DNA of 46,083 nt from Gammaproteobacteria bacterium (GTDB lineage: Bacteria > Pseudomonadota > Gammaproteobacteria > Steroidobacterales > Woeseiaceae): NCBI GenBank assembly GCA_009937505.1, contig JAACFJ010000013.1, positions 1 to 46,083 of the forward strand, read 5' to 3'. The position numbers and the translations under genes are program-made. The notes below the pieces were generated by a model. The model had not been told where the DNA came from. It searched no databases and saw only the letters and a program-made list of their open reading frames with translations. Shown here in pieces: positions 33,230 through 43,873 of this stretch; position 1 is the first letter of the stretch, and the number at the start of each line of letters is the position of its first letter.

Positions 33230-34798
33230 TTGAGGCAGGCCGTTATCGCTACCAGGCAGGTCCTTTTTATTGCCGCAGAGAACGGCGCATTGCCAGGCGG
33301 CAAAGTCGGCGGTGTCGGCGACGTCGTGCGCGACCTGCCGCGCGCACTGCATGCCGAGGGGTGGCGGGCGGTCGTTCTGACGCCGTCGTACGGCGCATTT
33401 CACCGCCTTCCCGGTGCCACCGAACTACCGCCGATCGCGGTCCGGTTTCGCGGTAGCGAGCACGACGTCCGCGTATTCGAACTGGTCGTGGAATCGGTGA
33501 CTACCGTGCTGTTCGAGCACGATCTCCTCGTGCCGACGGAAACCGGGCGTGTCTACCATGACGACGGCCCTTTACGCCCGTACGCAACCGACGCCAACAA
33601 GTTCGCGTTCTTCTGCGCTGCCGCCGCAAGCTGGATCGATACGCTGGCAAGCCTGCCCGATGTCGTGCACCTGCACGACTGGCATGCCGCATTTTATCTG
33701 CTGCACCGTGAATTCTCGCCGGACGGGGAACGCCTCCGGCAGATCCCGACCGTTTTCACGATTCACAATCTTACTTACCAGGGCCAGCGCCCGCTGCGAC
33801 ACAACGAATCTTCGCTCGAAGCCTGGTTCCCGGACATGAACTACGATGCCAGGGTGCTTGCGGATCCGTTTGCCGACGACTGTATCAACCCGCTGGCGTT
33901 CGCGATCCGCCGCGCCGATCGTATCAATACGGTTTCACCGACCTATGCGCAGGAAATACAGTGCCCCAGTAATCCCGACACGGGTTTCATCGGCGGTGAA
34001 GGCCTGGAAAAGGACCTGACCCGGGCGGCCGAGCAAGAACGCCTGTTCGGAATTCTGAATGGCTGCGAATACCCGGCGAGCCTCGGACGGCGCCCCGGCT
34101 GGCAGCGGCTCCTGATGGCCGGATGTGAAACCGCAGAGGCCTGGCTCCGGGATGATCCAGGCACTGCCGTTCACGAACTCGCTCTCGGCCGCCTGAACGC
34201 GCTGCCGAATCGCCGGCCTCTGCATATACTTACCAGCGTCGGACGAATCGTCTCGCAAAAAATGCAGCTCTTCTTCGAGCCGCTCGCGGACAGGCGCAGC
34301 GCGCTCGAACACATCCTGAACAAGCTGGGCCGCAGCGGCGTGCTGATACTGCTCGGCAGCGGTGAAAGCGACTACGAGGAGCGCCTCGAGCGCATCGCCG
34401 CGAAGCACTCGAACTTCGTGTTCCTGCGCGGCTACGCGGAGGAGTTCGGCAGTTTGCTGTATCACGGCGGCGACCTGTTCCTGATGCCGTCGAGTTTCGA
34501 GCCTTGCGGCATCAGCCAGATGCTTGCGATGCGCGCCGGCCAGCCATGTGTCGTGCACGGCGTCGGCGGCCTGCACGACACCGTCGAGAGCGGCGCCACG
34601 GGTTTTGTGTTCGCCGGCCGGACACGTGCGGAGCAGTCCGCCGCATTCGTCGATTGCGTCGAACAGGCCCTGAAGCTGCGGCACGATCACCCGAATCGCT
34701 GGCAGAAGATAAGGAATGAGGCCGCGGCGCAGCGTTTTGACTGGGCCTCGTCGGCACGGCAATACATCGGACAACTGTATGAACACGATCGCAACTGA
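33230..34798 (+). CDS. glgA: Glycogen synthase (GT5)
   Basis: The product is 522 residues, somewhat longer than the 477 typical of the family. It adds glucose from ADP-glucose to the glucan end. The start appears to be TTG 33230, one base after the glgC stop. No ATG or GTG occurs before the conserved N-terminus ([21 protein letters not shown], where K-x-GG holds the substrate loop). Later motifs are [29 protein letters not shown], and the C-terminal [20 protein letters not shown] with the E-x7-type acid pair region. The extra length is spread over insertions in both domains. Its 3' end overlaps glgB by 20 bases, so the two are coupled. Confidence 0.93.
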   Translation: MRQAVIATRQVLFIAAENGALPGGKVGGVGDVVRDLPRALHAEGWRAVVLTPSYGAFHRLPGATELPPIAVRFRGSEHDVRVFELVVESVTTVLFEHDLLVPTETGRVYHDDGPLRPYATDANKFAFFCAAAASWIDTLASLPDVVHLHDWHAAFYLLHREFSPDGERLRQIPTVFTIHNLTYQGQRPLRHNESSLEAWFPDMNYDARVLADPFADDCINPLAFAIRRADRINTVSPTYAQEIQCPSNPDTGFIGGEGLEKDLTRAAEQERLFGILNGCEYPASLGRRPGWQRLLMAGCETAEAWLRDDPGTAVHELALGRLNALPNRRPLHILTSVGRIVSQKMQLFFEPLADRRSALEHILNKLGRSGVLILLGSGESDYEERLERIAAKHSNFVFLRGYAEEFGSLLYHGGDLFLMPSSFEPCGISQMLAMRAGQPCVVHGVGGLHDTVESGATGFVFAGRTRAEQSAAFVDCVEQALKLRHDHPNRWQKIRNEAAAQRFDWASSARQYIGQLYEHDRN

Positions 34799-36971
34799 CA
34801 CCGCGAACAACAAGGATGACTACGCGGCACTCGCGGGCGGTCATCACGGCGATCCCTTCAGCGTACTCGGCGTCCACCAGGCGGGCGGTTCGCGCATCAT
34901 CCGCACGCTGCAGCCTCACGCCGAGCGCGTCGAGATCATCGACAGCCAGGGCACGCTGCTCGCGGAGACGGCACGCGTGCATCCCGACGGCATTTTCGCC
35001 GCCGTCATGCCGCCGCGGCTGCGCCACTACCGGCTGCGCCTGACCACGACCGTCGGCGACACTCTGGAAATCGAGGACCCGTACCGCTTTCCTACGACGC
35101 TGGGCGACCTCGACCTTTACCTGTTCGGGGAAGGCTCGGACAAGCAGATTTACGCCAAGCTCGGCGCGCAACTGCGCACTGTATCGGGCATAAGCGGTAC
35201 GCGTTTCGCCGTTTGGGCGCCGAATGCCTCGCGTGTCAGCGTCATCGGCGACTTCAACGACTGGGACGGTCGCCGCCACGCGATGCGCCTGCACCCGGCC
35301 AACGGGCTATGGGAAATATTCATCCCGGGGGTCGGCAGCGGCGAGAAATACAAGTTCGAACTGCTCGACCACAAAGGTCACCTTCTGCCGCTGAAGAACG
35401 ACCCGTTCGGGCATTACCACGAGCCGCCGCCCGGCAACGCATCCATCGTGTTCGCGAGCAAATACCAGTGGTCGGACTACCCGTGGATGCAGCGCCGCAC
35501 CGCGGGTCCGGAACTCGACCGGCCTATCAGTATCTACGAAGTGCACCTCGGCTCCTGGCGGCGCCGGACCGAGGGCGGCGACCGTTATTTGAGCTACCGC
35601 GAACTCGCCGACGAACTTGTCGACTATGTAAGCGACATGGGTTTCACGCACATGGAATTGCTGCCCGTGTCGGAGCACCCGTTCGACGGTTCGTGGGGCT
35701 ACCAGCCAATCGGCATGTACGCACCGACGCAGCGCTTCGGCAACCCGGACGATTTCCGTTACTTCGTGGATCGCTGTCACGCGGCCGGCATTGGTGTCAT
35801 TGTCGACTGGGTGCCGGCGCATTTTCCGCGCGACGAACACGGCCTGCGCCGCTTCGACGGCACGGCGATATACGAGCACGAAGATCCGCGCAAGGGCGAG
35901 CACGCGGACTGGGGCACGCTGATATTCAACTTCGGCCGCCGCGAAGTCATCAACTATCTCATCGGCAGCGCGCTTTACTGGATCGACGAATTTCATGTCG
36001 ATGCGCTGCGGGTGGACGCCGTCGCGTCGATGCTCTACCTCGACTACTCCCGCGAAGACGGGGAATGGGTGCCGAACGAGTTCGGCGGCAACGAAAACCT
36101 GGAGGCCGTCGCTTTTCTCAAGCGCCTGAACACCGAACTGCACGCACACGGCGCGACGACCTATGCGGAAGAGTCCACGGCCTGGCCCGGCGTGTCGCGC
36201 CCCGTGGACCAGGGTGGCCTGGGCTTCACATTCAAGTGGAACATGGGCTGGATGAACGACACCCTGTCGTACATGGGCGAAGACCCGGTGCATCGCAAGC
36301 ACCATCACGACAAGATGACCTTCGGTCTCGTCTACGCCTTCAACGAGAACTTCGTGTTGCCGTTGTCACACGACGAAGTCGTGCACGGCAAACGCTCCCT
36401 GCTCGGCCGCATGCCCGGCGACGAGTGGCAGCGTTTCGCCAATCTGCGCGCCTATCTCACCAGCATGTATGCGCATCCCGGCAAGAAACTGCTGTTCATG
36501 GGGTCCGAACTTGCGCCCTACGACGAATGGAGCCACGATCGCTCGCTCGACTGGCACCTGCTCGACTATGCACCGCATCGGGGCGTGCAGTCACTGGTGC
36601 GCGACCTGAACGCACTCTATCGGAGCACACCGGCGCTCTACGAAATCGATTTCACCGATGCCGGGTTCGAGTGGATCGACTGGGGCGACCGCGACAACAG
36701 CGTACTCAGCTGGCTGCGCCGCGACGCCTCCGGCAACTTCGTGATATGCGTCTCGAACATGACGCCGGTCGTCAGGCATGATTTTCGCATGGGGGTTCCC
36801 GGGGGAGGCCGTTATCGGGAGCTGCTGACCACAGACGACGTGCGTTACGGTGGCAGCGGCGTCCTCAATGGCGACCTCGAAGCGAGCAACACCGGGATGC
36901 ACGGGCGCGAATTCTCTATCGCAATGTCCTTGCCGGCGCTCGCGACCATTATCGTAGGACCGGTGTCTTAG
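34779..36971 (+). CDS. glgB: 1,4-alpha-glucan branching enzyme (GH13)
   Basis: The product is 730 residues, the normal length for the full bacterial form. It makes alpha-1,6 branches in glycogen. Domain order is an N1/CBM48 region ([32 protein letters not shown]), the GH13 barrel, and a C-terminal beta domain. Catalytic residues are Asp413 in [16 protein letters not shown], Glu464/465 in [15 protein letters not shown] and Asp532 in [13 protein letters not shown] use ATG 34779; the longer frame from 34716 starts inside glgA and adds a non-family basic stretch. It overlaps glgA by 20 bases and precedes glgP by 24 bp. Confidence 0.96.
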   Translation: MNTIATDTANNKDDYAALAGGHHGDPFSVLGVHQAGGSRIIRTLQPHAERVEIIDSQGTLLAETARVHPDGIFAAVMPPRLRHYRLRLTTTVGDTLEIEDPYRFPTTLGDLDLYLFGEGSDKQIYAKLGAQLRTVSGISGTRFAVWAPNASRVSVIGDFNDWDGRRHAMRLHPANGLWEIFIPGVGSGEKYKFELLDHKGHLLPLKNDPFGHYHEPPPGNASIVFASKYQWSDYPWMQRRTAGPELDRPISIYEVHLGSWRRRTEGGDRYLSYRELADELVDYVSDMGFTHMELLPVSEHPFDGSWGYQPIGMYAPTQRFGNPDDFRYFVDRCHAAGIGVIVDWVPAHFPRDEHGLRRFDGTAIYEHEDPRKGEHADWGTLIFNFGRREVINYLIGSALYWIDEFHVDALRVDAVASMLYLDYSREDGEWVPNEFGGNENLEAVAFLKRLNTELHAHGATTYAEESTAWPGVSRPVDQGGLGFTFKWNMGWMNDTLSYMGEDPVHRKHHHDKMTFGLVYAFNENFVLPLSHDEVVHGKRSLLGRMPGDEWQRFANLRAYLTSMYAHPGKKLLFMGSELAPYDEWSHDRSLDWHLLDYAPHRGVQSLVRDLNALYRSTPALYEIDFTDAGFEWIDWGDRDNSVLSWLRRDASGNFVICVSNMTPVVRHDFRMGVPGGGRYRELLTTDDVRYGGSGVLNGDLEASNTGMHGREFSIAMSLPALATIIVGPVS

Positions 36972-36995
36972 TGAGGCACTCCAGGAGACCGTTGC

Positions 36996-39512
36996 ATGGC
37001 AAGCAAATCTGACAAGTCACTGGGATTGGGCGATATCGAGCTGTTGCAGACACCGAGTCTGCCGATGACGGCGGATGCCATCCTGCAGGACTTCACGCAT
37101 TACTTCGGCCGCATGCTCGGCCGCCGCACGATACGCACCAAGTCGCCATTCCTCTACCAGGCCGTCGTGTTTACGGCGCGCGACCGCATTATGGAGCGCT
37201 GGGCCAAGACGCGTCTTGCGATGGAACGCGACCAAGTACGGCGCGTGAGTTACCTTTCGCTGGAATTCCTCATGGGTCGACTCCTGCACAACGCGCTGCT
37301 CAGCGTGGGCATCGAGAATGAGACACGCGAAGCGCTTGGCCGGCTGGGCCTCGACCTCGAGACGGTATTCGACCGCGAAGCCGATGCCGGCCTCGGCAAC
37401 GGCGGCCTCGGCCGTCTCGCGGCGTGCTTCCTCGACAGCTGCGCGACCCTTGCCCTGCCTGTGGTCGGCTACGGCATCCGTTACAACTACGGCATGTTCC
37501 ACCAGCGCATAGAAAACGGCCGCCAGGTCGAGGAGCCGGATCCGTGGTTGCGCGAAGGCTTCCCGTGGGAGGTCGAGCGTTATGAATTTGCGCAGACCGT
37601 CAAGTTTGGCGGCCACACGACGACGTACAGGGATATGTCGGGCAAGACCCGCTATCGCTGGGCCGACACGCGGGATGTGCTCGCAATCCCCTACGACGTG
37701 CCCGTGCCGGGCTATCGTAACGACATCGTCAATACGCTGCGCCTCTGGTCCGCGGCTGCCACCGACGAGTTCGACCTCAATGAGTTCAACGCCGGCAGCT
37801 ATACCGACGCGGTGGCATCGAAGAACGAAGCCGAAAACATCACGATGGTGCTGTACCCGAATGCGGCCACCGAGACCGGGCAGGAACTGCGGCTTCGGCA
37901 GCAGTACTTCCTCGCCTCGGCAAGCCTGCAGGACGCGCTGCGTTACTGGAACTACCACCACGATGGCGACCTGACGGGCTTCGCCGAGAAGAACTGCTTC
38001 CAGCTCAACGACACGCACCCCGCCGTCGCGGTCGCGGAGCTCATGCGGCTGCTGATCGACGACTACATGCTCGATTGGGACGAGGCCTGGGACATTACCC
38101 GCAAGACCATGGCCTACACGAACCATACGCTGCTGCCGGAAGCGCTCGAGATGTGGCCCGTGTCGATGTTCCGGCGCCTGCTGCCGCGCATTCTCGACAT
38201 CATCTACGAGATAAACGCGCGCTTTATCGCCGAGATCAACCGCCGCTGGCCCGGCGACACGGATCGCATCGCCCGCATGTCGCTGATCCAGGAAGGCCAC
38301 GAGCCCATGATACGCATGGCCTACCTCGCCCTCGTCGGCAGCTATTCCGTCAACGGCGTCGCCGAGCTGCATTCACGGTTGCTGCAGAAAGGTTTGTTCC
38401 GCGACTTTGCGGAGCTGTGGCCGGAGAAATTCAACAACAAGACGAACGGCGTGACCCAACGGCGCTGGCTCGCCGCGTGCAACGGCGGCCTGGCTGATCT
38501 AATCAGCAGCAAGATCGGCGACGGCTGGGTGACCAACCTCGATGAGCTGGAGCAATTGCGGGAATTCGCGGACGATACCGAATTCCAGAGCGAGTGGCGC
38601 AAGGTCAAGCTGCTCAACAAGAATCGCCTCACGCACGCGCTGCAGGAAAAGACCGGCATCAACGTAGAGAGCAACATGCTGTTCGACGTGCAGGTGAAGC
38701 GCATCCACGAATACAAGCGGCAGCTTCTGAATGTCCTGCATGCCATCCACCTGTACGACCGCATTCGTCGCGGCGAGGCAGACGACCTGCCGCCGCGCGC
38801 GATCATCATTGGCGGCAAGGCTGCGCCCGGCTACGTCATGGCGAAGCACGTCATCAAGTGCATTAACAATGTCGCACGCGTCATCAACTCTGACCCATTG
38901 ATGGACGACCGGCTGCGCCTGCTGTTCTACCCGGACTACAACGTGTCCGCGATGGAGATCATCTGTCCCGCAGCCGATCTGTCGGAGCAGATTTCGACTG
39001 CCGGCAAGGAAGCGTCGGGCACCGGCAACATGAAATTCATGATGAACGGAGCCGTAACAATCGGTACGCTCGATGGCGCCAACGTGGAGATACGCGAAGC
39101 AGTCGGCGAACAGAATTTCTTCCTGTTCGGACTTACCGTCGAAGAAATCCAGGCGATGCGTGGCCAGTACGATCCGCAGGCCATCATCGATGCGGACGAG
39201 GATTTCAGCCGCGTCATGCACCTGCTCGACAGCGGGCACTTCAATCGCTTCGAACCCGGCGCGCTGGATGCGGTCGTCCAGTCGATTCGGGAACCCGCCG
39301 ACCAGTGGATGACGGCCGCGGACTTCCGCGGCTTCATCGACGCACAGCGCGAGACTGACGCAAGCTATCGTGAACCGGAACGCTGGACCCGCATGAGTAT
39401 TCTCAACACGGCGGCATCGGGGCGCTTTTCGACGGACCGCACGATGCGCGACTACAACGACGACATCTGGCACCTCGAACCCATCAGCCTGGATGTACCG
39501 AAGCCCGAGTAA
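36996..39512 (+). CDS. glgP: Glycogen/alpha-glucan phosphorylase (GT35)
   Basis: The product is 838 residues. It releases glucose 1-phosphate from glycogen ends with phosphate. The PLP site is intact: Lys680 in EASGTGNMKFMMNGAVTIGT. Other marks are VRRVSYLSLEFLMGRLL, DAGLGNGGLGRLAACFLDS and VQVKRIHEYKRQLLN. AGGAG precedes ATG 36996. It sits between the branching and debranching genes, so it probably works on outer chains before GlgX trims the limit dextrin. Allosteric behaviour is not predictable here. Confidence 0.96.
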   Translation: MASKSDKSLGLGDIELLQTPSLPMTADAILQDFTHYFGRMLGRRTIRTKSPFLYQAVVFTARDRIMERWAKTRLAMERDQVRRVSYLSLEFLMGRLLHNALLSVGIENETREALGRLGLDLETVFDREADAGLGNGGLGRLAACFLDSCATLALPVVGYGIRYNYGMFHQRIENGRQVEEPDPWLREGFPWEVERYEFAQTVKFGGHTTTYRDMSGKTRYRWADTRDVLAIPYDVPVPGYRNDIVNTLRLWSAAATDEFDLNEFNAGSYTDAVASKNEAENITMVLYPNAATETGQELRLRQQYFLASASLQDALRYWNYHHDGDLTGFAEKNCFQLNDTHPAVAVAELMRLLIDDYMLDWDEAWDITRKTMAYTNHTLLPEALEMWPVSMFRRLLPRILDIIYEINARFIAEINRRWPGDTDRIARMSLIQEGHEPMIRMAYLALVGSYSVNGVAELHSRLLQKGLFRDFAELWPEKFNNKTNGVTQRRWLAACNGGLADLISSKIGDGWVTNLDELEQLREFADDTEFQSEWRKVKLLNKNRLTHALQEKTGINVESNMLFDVQVKRIHEYKRQLLNVLHAIHLYDRIRRGEADDLPPRAIIIGGKAAPGYVMAKHVIKCINNVARVINSDPLMDDRLRLLFYPDYNVSAMEIICPAADLSEQISTAGKEASGTGNMKFMMNGAVTIGTLDGANVEIREAVGEQNFFLFGLTVEEIQAMRGQYDPQAIIDADEDFSRVMHLLDSGHFNRFEPGALDAVVQSIREPADQWMTAADFRGFIDAQRETDASYREPERWTRMSILNTAASGRFSTDRTMRDYNDDIWHLEPISLDVPKPE

Positions 39513-39516
39513 AGCC

Positions 39517-41565
39517 ATGGAGACCGGCAGCCCTGCCCCGCTCGGCGCTACGCCGGACGACGACGGCGTCAATTTCGCCGTCTATTCCTCGGTCGCCGAG
39601 TCGGTCGAGCTATGCCTTTTTACCAGGCACGGGAAACTCGAGCGTTCTCACCGGCTGCCCGCCTGTACGGACGGCATCTGGCACGGCTACCTGCCGCGCT
39701 GCAAGCCCGATCAGCACTATGCGTATCGCGTTCACGGTCCGTGGCGCCCTGAAGAAGGCCTGCGCTGCAATCCCAACAAGCTGTTGCTGGACCCCTACTC
39801 CCGCGACGTTGCCGGAGACTTTCACTGGCACGACGCGGTGTTCGACTACCTGCCGGGCGCCGATGTCTTCACGATGAGCCCGGCGGACAGCGCCGATTAC
39901 GTTCCGAAATCGGTCGTCTGCTCGCCACTGGATATCCCGCTCCATGCGCGCCCCGCGGTACCGTGGTCGAAGACCATCATCTACGAGTCGAATGTGCGCG
40001 GTTACACCATGCGACATCCGGCGGTCAGCAGGAAACATCGCGGCACCTTTGCCGGCATGTGCAATGCAACCGTACTCGATTACCTGAAATCGCTGGGTAT
40101 CAGCTCGATTGAACTCATGCCGGCTCAGGCCTACATCGACGAGCATCATCTCGCGAAGCGAGGCCTGCGTAATTACTGGGGCTACAACACCATCGCATTC
40201 TTCACGCCGATGCCGCGGTTCGCGGCCGGCGATGCGCGGCACGAATTCGTCGACATGGTCAACGCCATCCACGATGCCGGCATGGAGGTGATCCTCGATA
40301 TCGCGTTCAACCATACCGGCGAAAGTGACGGCCACGGCCCGACGCTCAGCTTCCGCGGCCTGGACAACCAGGCCTACTACCGCCTCGAACCGCACGACCC
40401 TGCCGCCTACATCAACGACACGGGCACCGGCAACACGCTTAACGCCGATCACCCGCAGGCCCAGGCGTTGGTGCTTGACTGCCTGCGCTACTGGTCGGGC
40501 GAGCTCGGGGTGGATGGATTCCGATTCGATCTCGCGACCATCGTCGGACGCCATGCGCACGGTTTCTCCGCCGAACACCCCTTGCTGAACGCGATCAGCG
40601 ACGACGCACAGCTCAAAGACGTCAAGCTTATCGCCGAGCCGTGGGATCCGGGCCCGGGCGGCTACCAGCTCGGTCAATTTCCCGATCGCTGGGCGGAATG
40701 GAATGACAAATATCGCGACACGGTGCGTCGCTTCTGGCGCGGTGACGCCAACATGAACGGCCGATTCGCCCGCCGCCTGCATGGGTCGGCGGATATTTTC
40801 GACCACCGCGGCCGCGCGCCGTATGCCAGCGTGAACTTCGTGACGAGCCACGACGGCTTTACGTTGGCCGACGTCGTCAGTTATGAACATCGCCACAACG
40901 AAGCCAATGGCGAAGACAATCGCGACGGCCATGCACACAACTACAGCAGCAATCACGGCGTCGAGGGCGACACGGACGACGCGGACGTAATTGCCGCGAG
41001 GCGGAGGCATCGCCTGAACCTGATGGCGTCGCTGCTGCTGTCACAGGGCACGCCGATGCTGCTCGCGGGCGACGAGTTCGGTAATACGCAGGGCGGTAAC
41101 AACAACGCCTACGCGCAGGACAACGAAACGGGCTGGCTGGACTGGTCCGGGCTCGAGGACGACCCTGAATTTGCGATGGAGGTTCGCGAGCTGATTCACC
41201 TGAGACAGGAGTGGCCCTTGCTGCGCCTCCCGGAATACCTGCACGGCGAAACGGTGGTCGGCTCTTCTTCAGTGCACATCGACTGGCTGAACGCGGATGG
41301 CAACGAAATGCACGAAGGCGACTGGTCGGGACCGGCACCGTTCAAGGTCATGTTCGCCGAGGCATCGAGGGACGGCGTGAATTCACGGGTGGCGGTGTTA
41401 TTCAATAACGGCGACGACGCGGTCGATTTCCGTCTGCCGAACGGGAGTCCCGGCCAGTCCTGGCGGGTTGCGTGGTCCGCGGACGAAGTCTCGGTCGCCG
41501 ACGACGGCTGCTCGTTCACGGCGCCAGGGCGCTCGATCTCCTTCCTGGTGTCAGACCCCGGCTAA
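39517..41565 (+). CDS. glgX: Glycogen debranching enzyme, isoamylase type (GH13)
   Basis: The product is 682 residues. It hydrolyses alpha-1,6 links in phosphorylase limit dextrins. A CBM48-like N-domain (GVNFAVYSSVAESVELCLF) precedes the barrel, which carries GVDGFRFDLATIVGR with the nucleophile Asp, LIAEPWDPGPGGYQLG with the acid/base Glu, and FVTSHDGFTLADVVSY with the third Asp. ATG 39517, four bases after the glgP stop, gives the normal METGSPAPLGAT start; ATG 39493 inside glgP is a weaker alternative. Its TAA overlaps the TAG of the convergent Lrp gene, so no terminator fits between them. Confidence 0.94.
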   Translation: METGSPAPLGATPDDDGVNFAVYSSVAESVELCLFTRHGKLERSHRLPACTDGIWHGYLPRCKPDQHYAYRVHGPWRPEEGLRCNPNKLLLDPYSRDVAGDFHWHDAVFDYLPGADVFTMSPADSADYVPKSVVCSPLDIPLHARPAVPWSKTIIYESNVRGYTMRHPAVSRKHRGTFAGMCNATVLDYLKSLGISSIELMPAQAYIDEHHLAKRGLRNYWGYNTIAFFTPMPRFAAGDARHEFVDMVNAIHDAGMEVILDIAFNHTGESDGHGPTLSFRGLDNQAYYRLEPHDPAAYINDTGTGNTLNADHPQAQALVLDCLRYWSGELGVDGFRFDLATIVGRHAHGFSAEHPLLNAISDDAQLKDVKLIAEPWDPGPGGYQLGQFPDRWAEWNDKYRDTVRRFWRGDANMNGRFARRLHGSADIFDHRGRAPYASVNFVTSHDGFTLADVVSYEHRHNEANGEDNRDGHAHNYSSNHGVEGDTDDADVIAARRRHRLNLMASLLLSQGTPMLLAGDEFGNTQGGNNNAYAQDNETGWLDWSGLEDDPEFAMEVRELIHLRQEWPLLRLPEYLHGETVVGSSSVHIDWLNADGNEMHEGDWSGPAPFKVMFAEASRDGVNSRVAVLFNNGDDAVDFRLPNGSPGQSWRVAWSADEVSVADDGCSFTAPGRSISFLVSDPG

Positions 41566-42026
41566 TCCGACAGCGGCAGCATGGTCGTGTACTTGACGCG
41601 CTGCAGGACAAAAGTCGAACTCGCCGACCGCACTGCCGGGTGCTTGAGAATTTCAGACTGCAGGAATTCCGTGTAGGTCTCCATGTCCGGCACTACGACG
41701 TGCAGTACGTAGTCACGTTCGCCCGCGACCGTGAAGCATTCGGTCACCGCCGAAAGACCGGCAATGTGCTCCTCGAAGCGCTGCCGGTTCTCGTCGGTGT
41801 GCTCGGTCATCGCGACAGCGAGCAATACCTGGATGTGGAATCCGGCCTTCTGCGGATCCAGCACCGCCACCTTCCCCTGTATGAGCCCGCTGTCCTCGAA
41901 ATCGCGGATGCGCCGCCAGGCCGAGGTGCGCGACATGCCCGCGATTTCGGCGAGGTCGGCCTGCGGACGCGTGGCATCCTGCTGCAATGCGTCGAGAAGG
42001 CGCTTGTCTGCACTGGATAGTTTCAC
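41562..42026 (-). CDS. Lrp/AsnC-family transcriptional regulator
   Basis: The product is 154 residues from GTG 42026; GTG 42044 (160 aa) and GTG 42053 (163 aa) are close alternatives and no ribosome site separates them. The helix-turn-helix is ADLAEIAGMSRTSAWRRIRDFEDSGLI, and the C-terminal RAM ligand domain ends TECFTVAGERDYVLHVVVPD with FVLQRVKYTTMLPL. It is divergent from hppD, so control of tyrosine or phenylalanine breakdown with an aromatic amino acid as ligand is a reasonable inference. Its stop shares bases 41563-41564 with the glgX stop. Confidence 0.9.
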   Translation of the reverse strand: MKLSSADKRLLDALQQDATRPQADLAEIAGMSRTSAWRRIRDFEDSGLIQGKVAVLDPQKAGFHIQVLLAVAMTEHTDENRQRFEEHIAGLSAVTECFTVAGERDYVLHVVVPDMETYTEFLQSEILKHPAVRSASSTFVLQRVKYTTMLPLSD

Positions 42027-42059
42027 TTGCGCATCATATCTCACAGAGCCCACTTTTTT

Positions 42060-42073
42060 GAAATAATTGTTTC
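42060..42073. promoter_or_regulatory. Near-palindrome in the Lrp-hppD intergenic region
   Basis: GAAATAATTGTTTC is symmetric at 12 of 14 positions and A+T-rich, as Lrp/AsnC-type sites often are. A second repeat, TGCGC-ATAATTC-GCGCA, lies at 42111-42127, and TGCGCAT recurs at 42028-42034. Together they could form a multi-site Lrp operator. A TATATAAAGG sequence nearby may be the hppD -10 region. Confidence 0.4.
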
Positions 42074-42169
42074 GTTTTTGCTCTATATAAAGGCATTTCA
42101 GGACACATGGTGCGCATAATTCGCGCAAAATGTCGGGATACCCCGTATAACTATAAGCAGGAGATTCCC

Positions 42170-43267
42170 ATGCCGGACCTGTTCGAAAACCCAATGGGCC
42201 TCGACGGCTTCGAATTCGTCGAGTTTGCGTCTCCCGAACCGGGCGCGCTCGAGCCTGTATTCCACGCGCTGGGCTTCGAGGCCGTCGCACGTCACCGCTC
42301 CAAGAAAGTCACGCTTTACCGCCAGGGCGGCATCAACTTCATCCTCAACGAAGAACCGAAGAGCCTCGCGTATTACTTCGCGCAGGAACACGGTCCGTGC
42401 GCGGCCGGTATGGCGTTCCGCGTCAAGGACGCGCACCTCGCCTACAATCGTGCGCTGGAACTCGGCGCGCAGCCGATCGAGATTCCTACCGGCCCGATGG
42501 AGCTGCGGTTGCCGGCGATCAAGGGCATCGGCGGTGCGCCGCTCTATCTCATCGACCGCTACACGGCGGGCAACACGATCTACGACATAGACTTCGAGTT
42601 CTTCGACGGCGTCGATCGTCACCCGGAGGGTTGCGGCTTTACCGAGATCGATCACCTGACGCACAACGTGTATCGCGGACGCATGGAATACTGGGCGAAG
42701 TTTTACGAGGACCTCTTCAATTTCCGCGAGATCCGCTACTTCGACATCAAGGGCGAGTACACCGGCCTGCTGTCGAAAGCGATGACGGCACCGGACGGCA
42801 AGATTCGCATCCCCCTGAACGAGGAAGCGTCGAAAGGCACGGGCCAGATCGAGGAATTCCTGATGGCCTACAATGGCGAGGGTATCCAGCACATCGCGTT
42901 GTCCTGCGATAACCTCTTTGAATGCTGGGACCGGCTGAAAGAACGCGGCATGCCCTTCATGACGGCGCCGCCGGAAGCGTATTACGAGATGCTCGAGGAA
43001 CGGTTGCCAGCCCACGGCGAGCCCGTGCAGGAGCTGCAGACGCGGGGTATCCTGCTCGACGGTTCGACCGAGGGTGGCGAACCGCGGCTCTTGCTGCAGA
43101 TCTTCTCCGAGCTCATGATCGGGCCTGTCTTCTTCGAGTTCATCCAGCGCAAAAAGGACGATGGCTTCGGCGAAGGAAACTTCAAGGCGCTGTTCGAGTC
43201 GATCGAGCGCGACCAGATTGCACGCGGTGTCGTGTCAGCGGATGATGCTGCACAGGAGGCGAAATGA
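42170..43267 (+). CDS. hppD: 4-hydroxyphenylpyruvate dioxygenase
   Basis: The product is 365 residues. It converts 4-hydroxyphenylpyruvate to homogentisate using Fe(II) and O2. Two VOC-type domains are present. The metal ligands are the His in [10 protein letters not shown], the His in GIQHIALSC and the Glu in [13 protein letters not shown] 42170 is preceded by AGGAGATTCCC; the in-frame ATG at 42107 lies in the regulatory region. Its end overlaps the next gene in an ATGA arrangement, forming an operon with the VOC, FAH and maiA genes. Confidence 0.95.
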   Translation: MPDLFENPMGLDGFEFVEFASPEPGALEPVFHALGFEAVARHRSKKVTLYRQGGINFILNEEPKSLAYYFAQEHGPCAAGMAFRVKDAHLAYNRALELGAQPIEIPTGPMELRLPAIKGIGGAPLYLIDRYTAGNTIYDIDFEFFDGVDRHPEGCGFTEIDHLTHNVYRGRMEYWAKFYEDLFNFREIRYFDIKGEYTGLLSKAMTAPDGKIRIPLNEEASKGTGQIEEFLMAYNGEGIQHIALSCDNLFECWDRLKERGMPFMTAPPEAYYEMLEERLPAHGEPVQELQTRGILLDGSTEGGEPRLLLQIFSELMIGPVFFEFIQRKKDDGFGEGNFKALFESIERDQIARGVVSADDAAQEAK

Positions 43268-43803
43268 ACCTGAAGCGTATCCACCATGTTGCGTACCGCT
43301 GCAAGGACGCGAAGGAGACCGTCGAGTTTTACCAACGCGTGCTGAACATGGAGTTCACCGTCGCGTTCGCCGAGGACAAGGTGCCCTCCACGAAGGAACC
43401 CGACCCGTACATGCACGTCTTCCTCGACGCCGGCATGGGCAACGTGCTCGCGTTCTTCGAGCTACCCACGAGGCCCGAGATGGGACGCGACGAGAATACG
43501 CCGGAGTGGGTGCAGCACATCGCGTTCGAAGTAGAAGATTACGACGCGTTGCTCGCCGCCAGGAAACACGTCGAGGCCGAGGGCGTCGACGTGATCGGGC
43601 CGACGAACCACGGCATCTTCCAGTCGATCTATTTCTTCGACCCTAATGGTCACCGCCTCGAACTTGTCGCCAACACGCAGACGCAGGAACAGGTCGACGA
43701 GTTGAAGCGTGTCGCGCCCGACATGCTCGAGGAGTGGAGCCGCACGAAAAAAGCGCCGCGTCATGCCGCGTGGCTGCACGAGCTCGAATTCACGGGCAGT
43801 TAG
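43264..43803 (+). CDS. VOC-superfamily metalloprotein in the tyrosine-degradation operon
   Basis: The product is 179 residues with two beta-alpha-beta-beta-beta units of the vicinal-oxygen-chelate fold. Potential metal ligands are His8 (RIHHVAYRC), Glu66 (AFFELPT), His85 (VQHIAFEV) and Glu133 ([10 protein letters not shown]), the His-Glu-His-Glu pattern of glyoxalase I. It is translationally coupled to hppD (ATGA) and precedes FAH by 70 bp. The usual homogentisate dioxygenase, a cupin enzyme, is not in this window, and this gene occupies its place in the order. It may act in the pathway or detoxify a by-product; neither is proven. Glyoxalase-like or extradiol-dioxygenase-like chemistry are both possible. 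Confidence 0.8.
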   Translation: MNLKRIHHVAYRCKDAKETVEFYQRVLNMEFTVAFAEDKVPSTKEPDPYMHVFLDAGMGNVLAFFELPTRPEMGRDENTPEWVQHIAFEVEDYDALLAARKHVEAEGVDVIGPTNHGIFQSIYFFDPNGHRLELVANTQTQEQVDELKRVAPDMLEEWSRTKKAPRHAAWLHELEFTGS

Positions 43804-43873
43804 GAACCGGCACTGTCCTGACAACGACAGGCAGACCTGGAAAAGAACAGAAGATCCAAACAGGAAATTTCTA

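Noticed and set aside
37017-38372. 451-codon minus-strand frame
   Set aside because: Antisense to glgP; the protein has no family pattern and its length reflects high GC at codon third positions.
39610-41010. 466-codon minus-strand frame
   Set aside because: Antisense to glgX, with the valine- and arginine-rich composition of a shadow frame.
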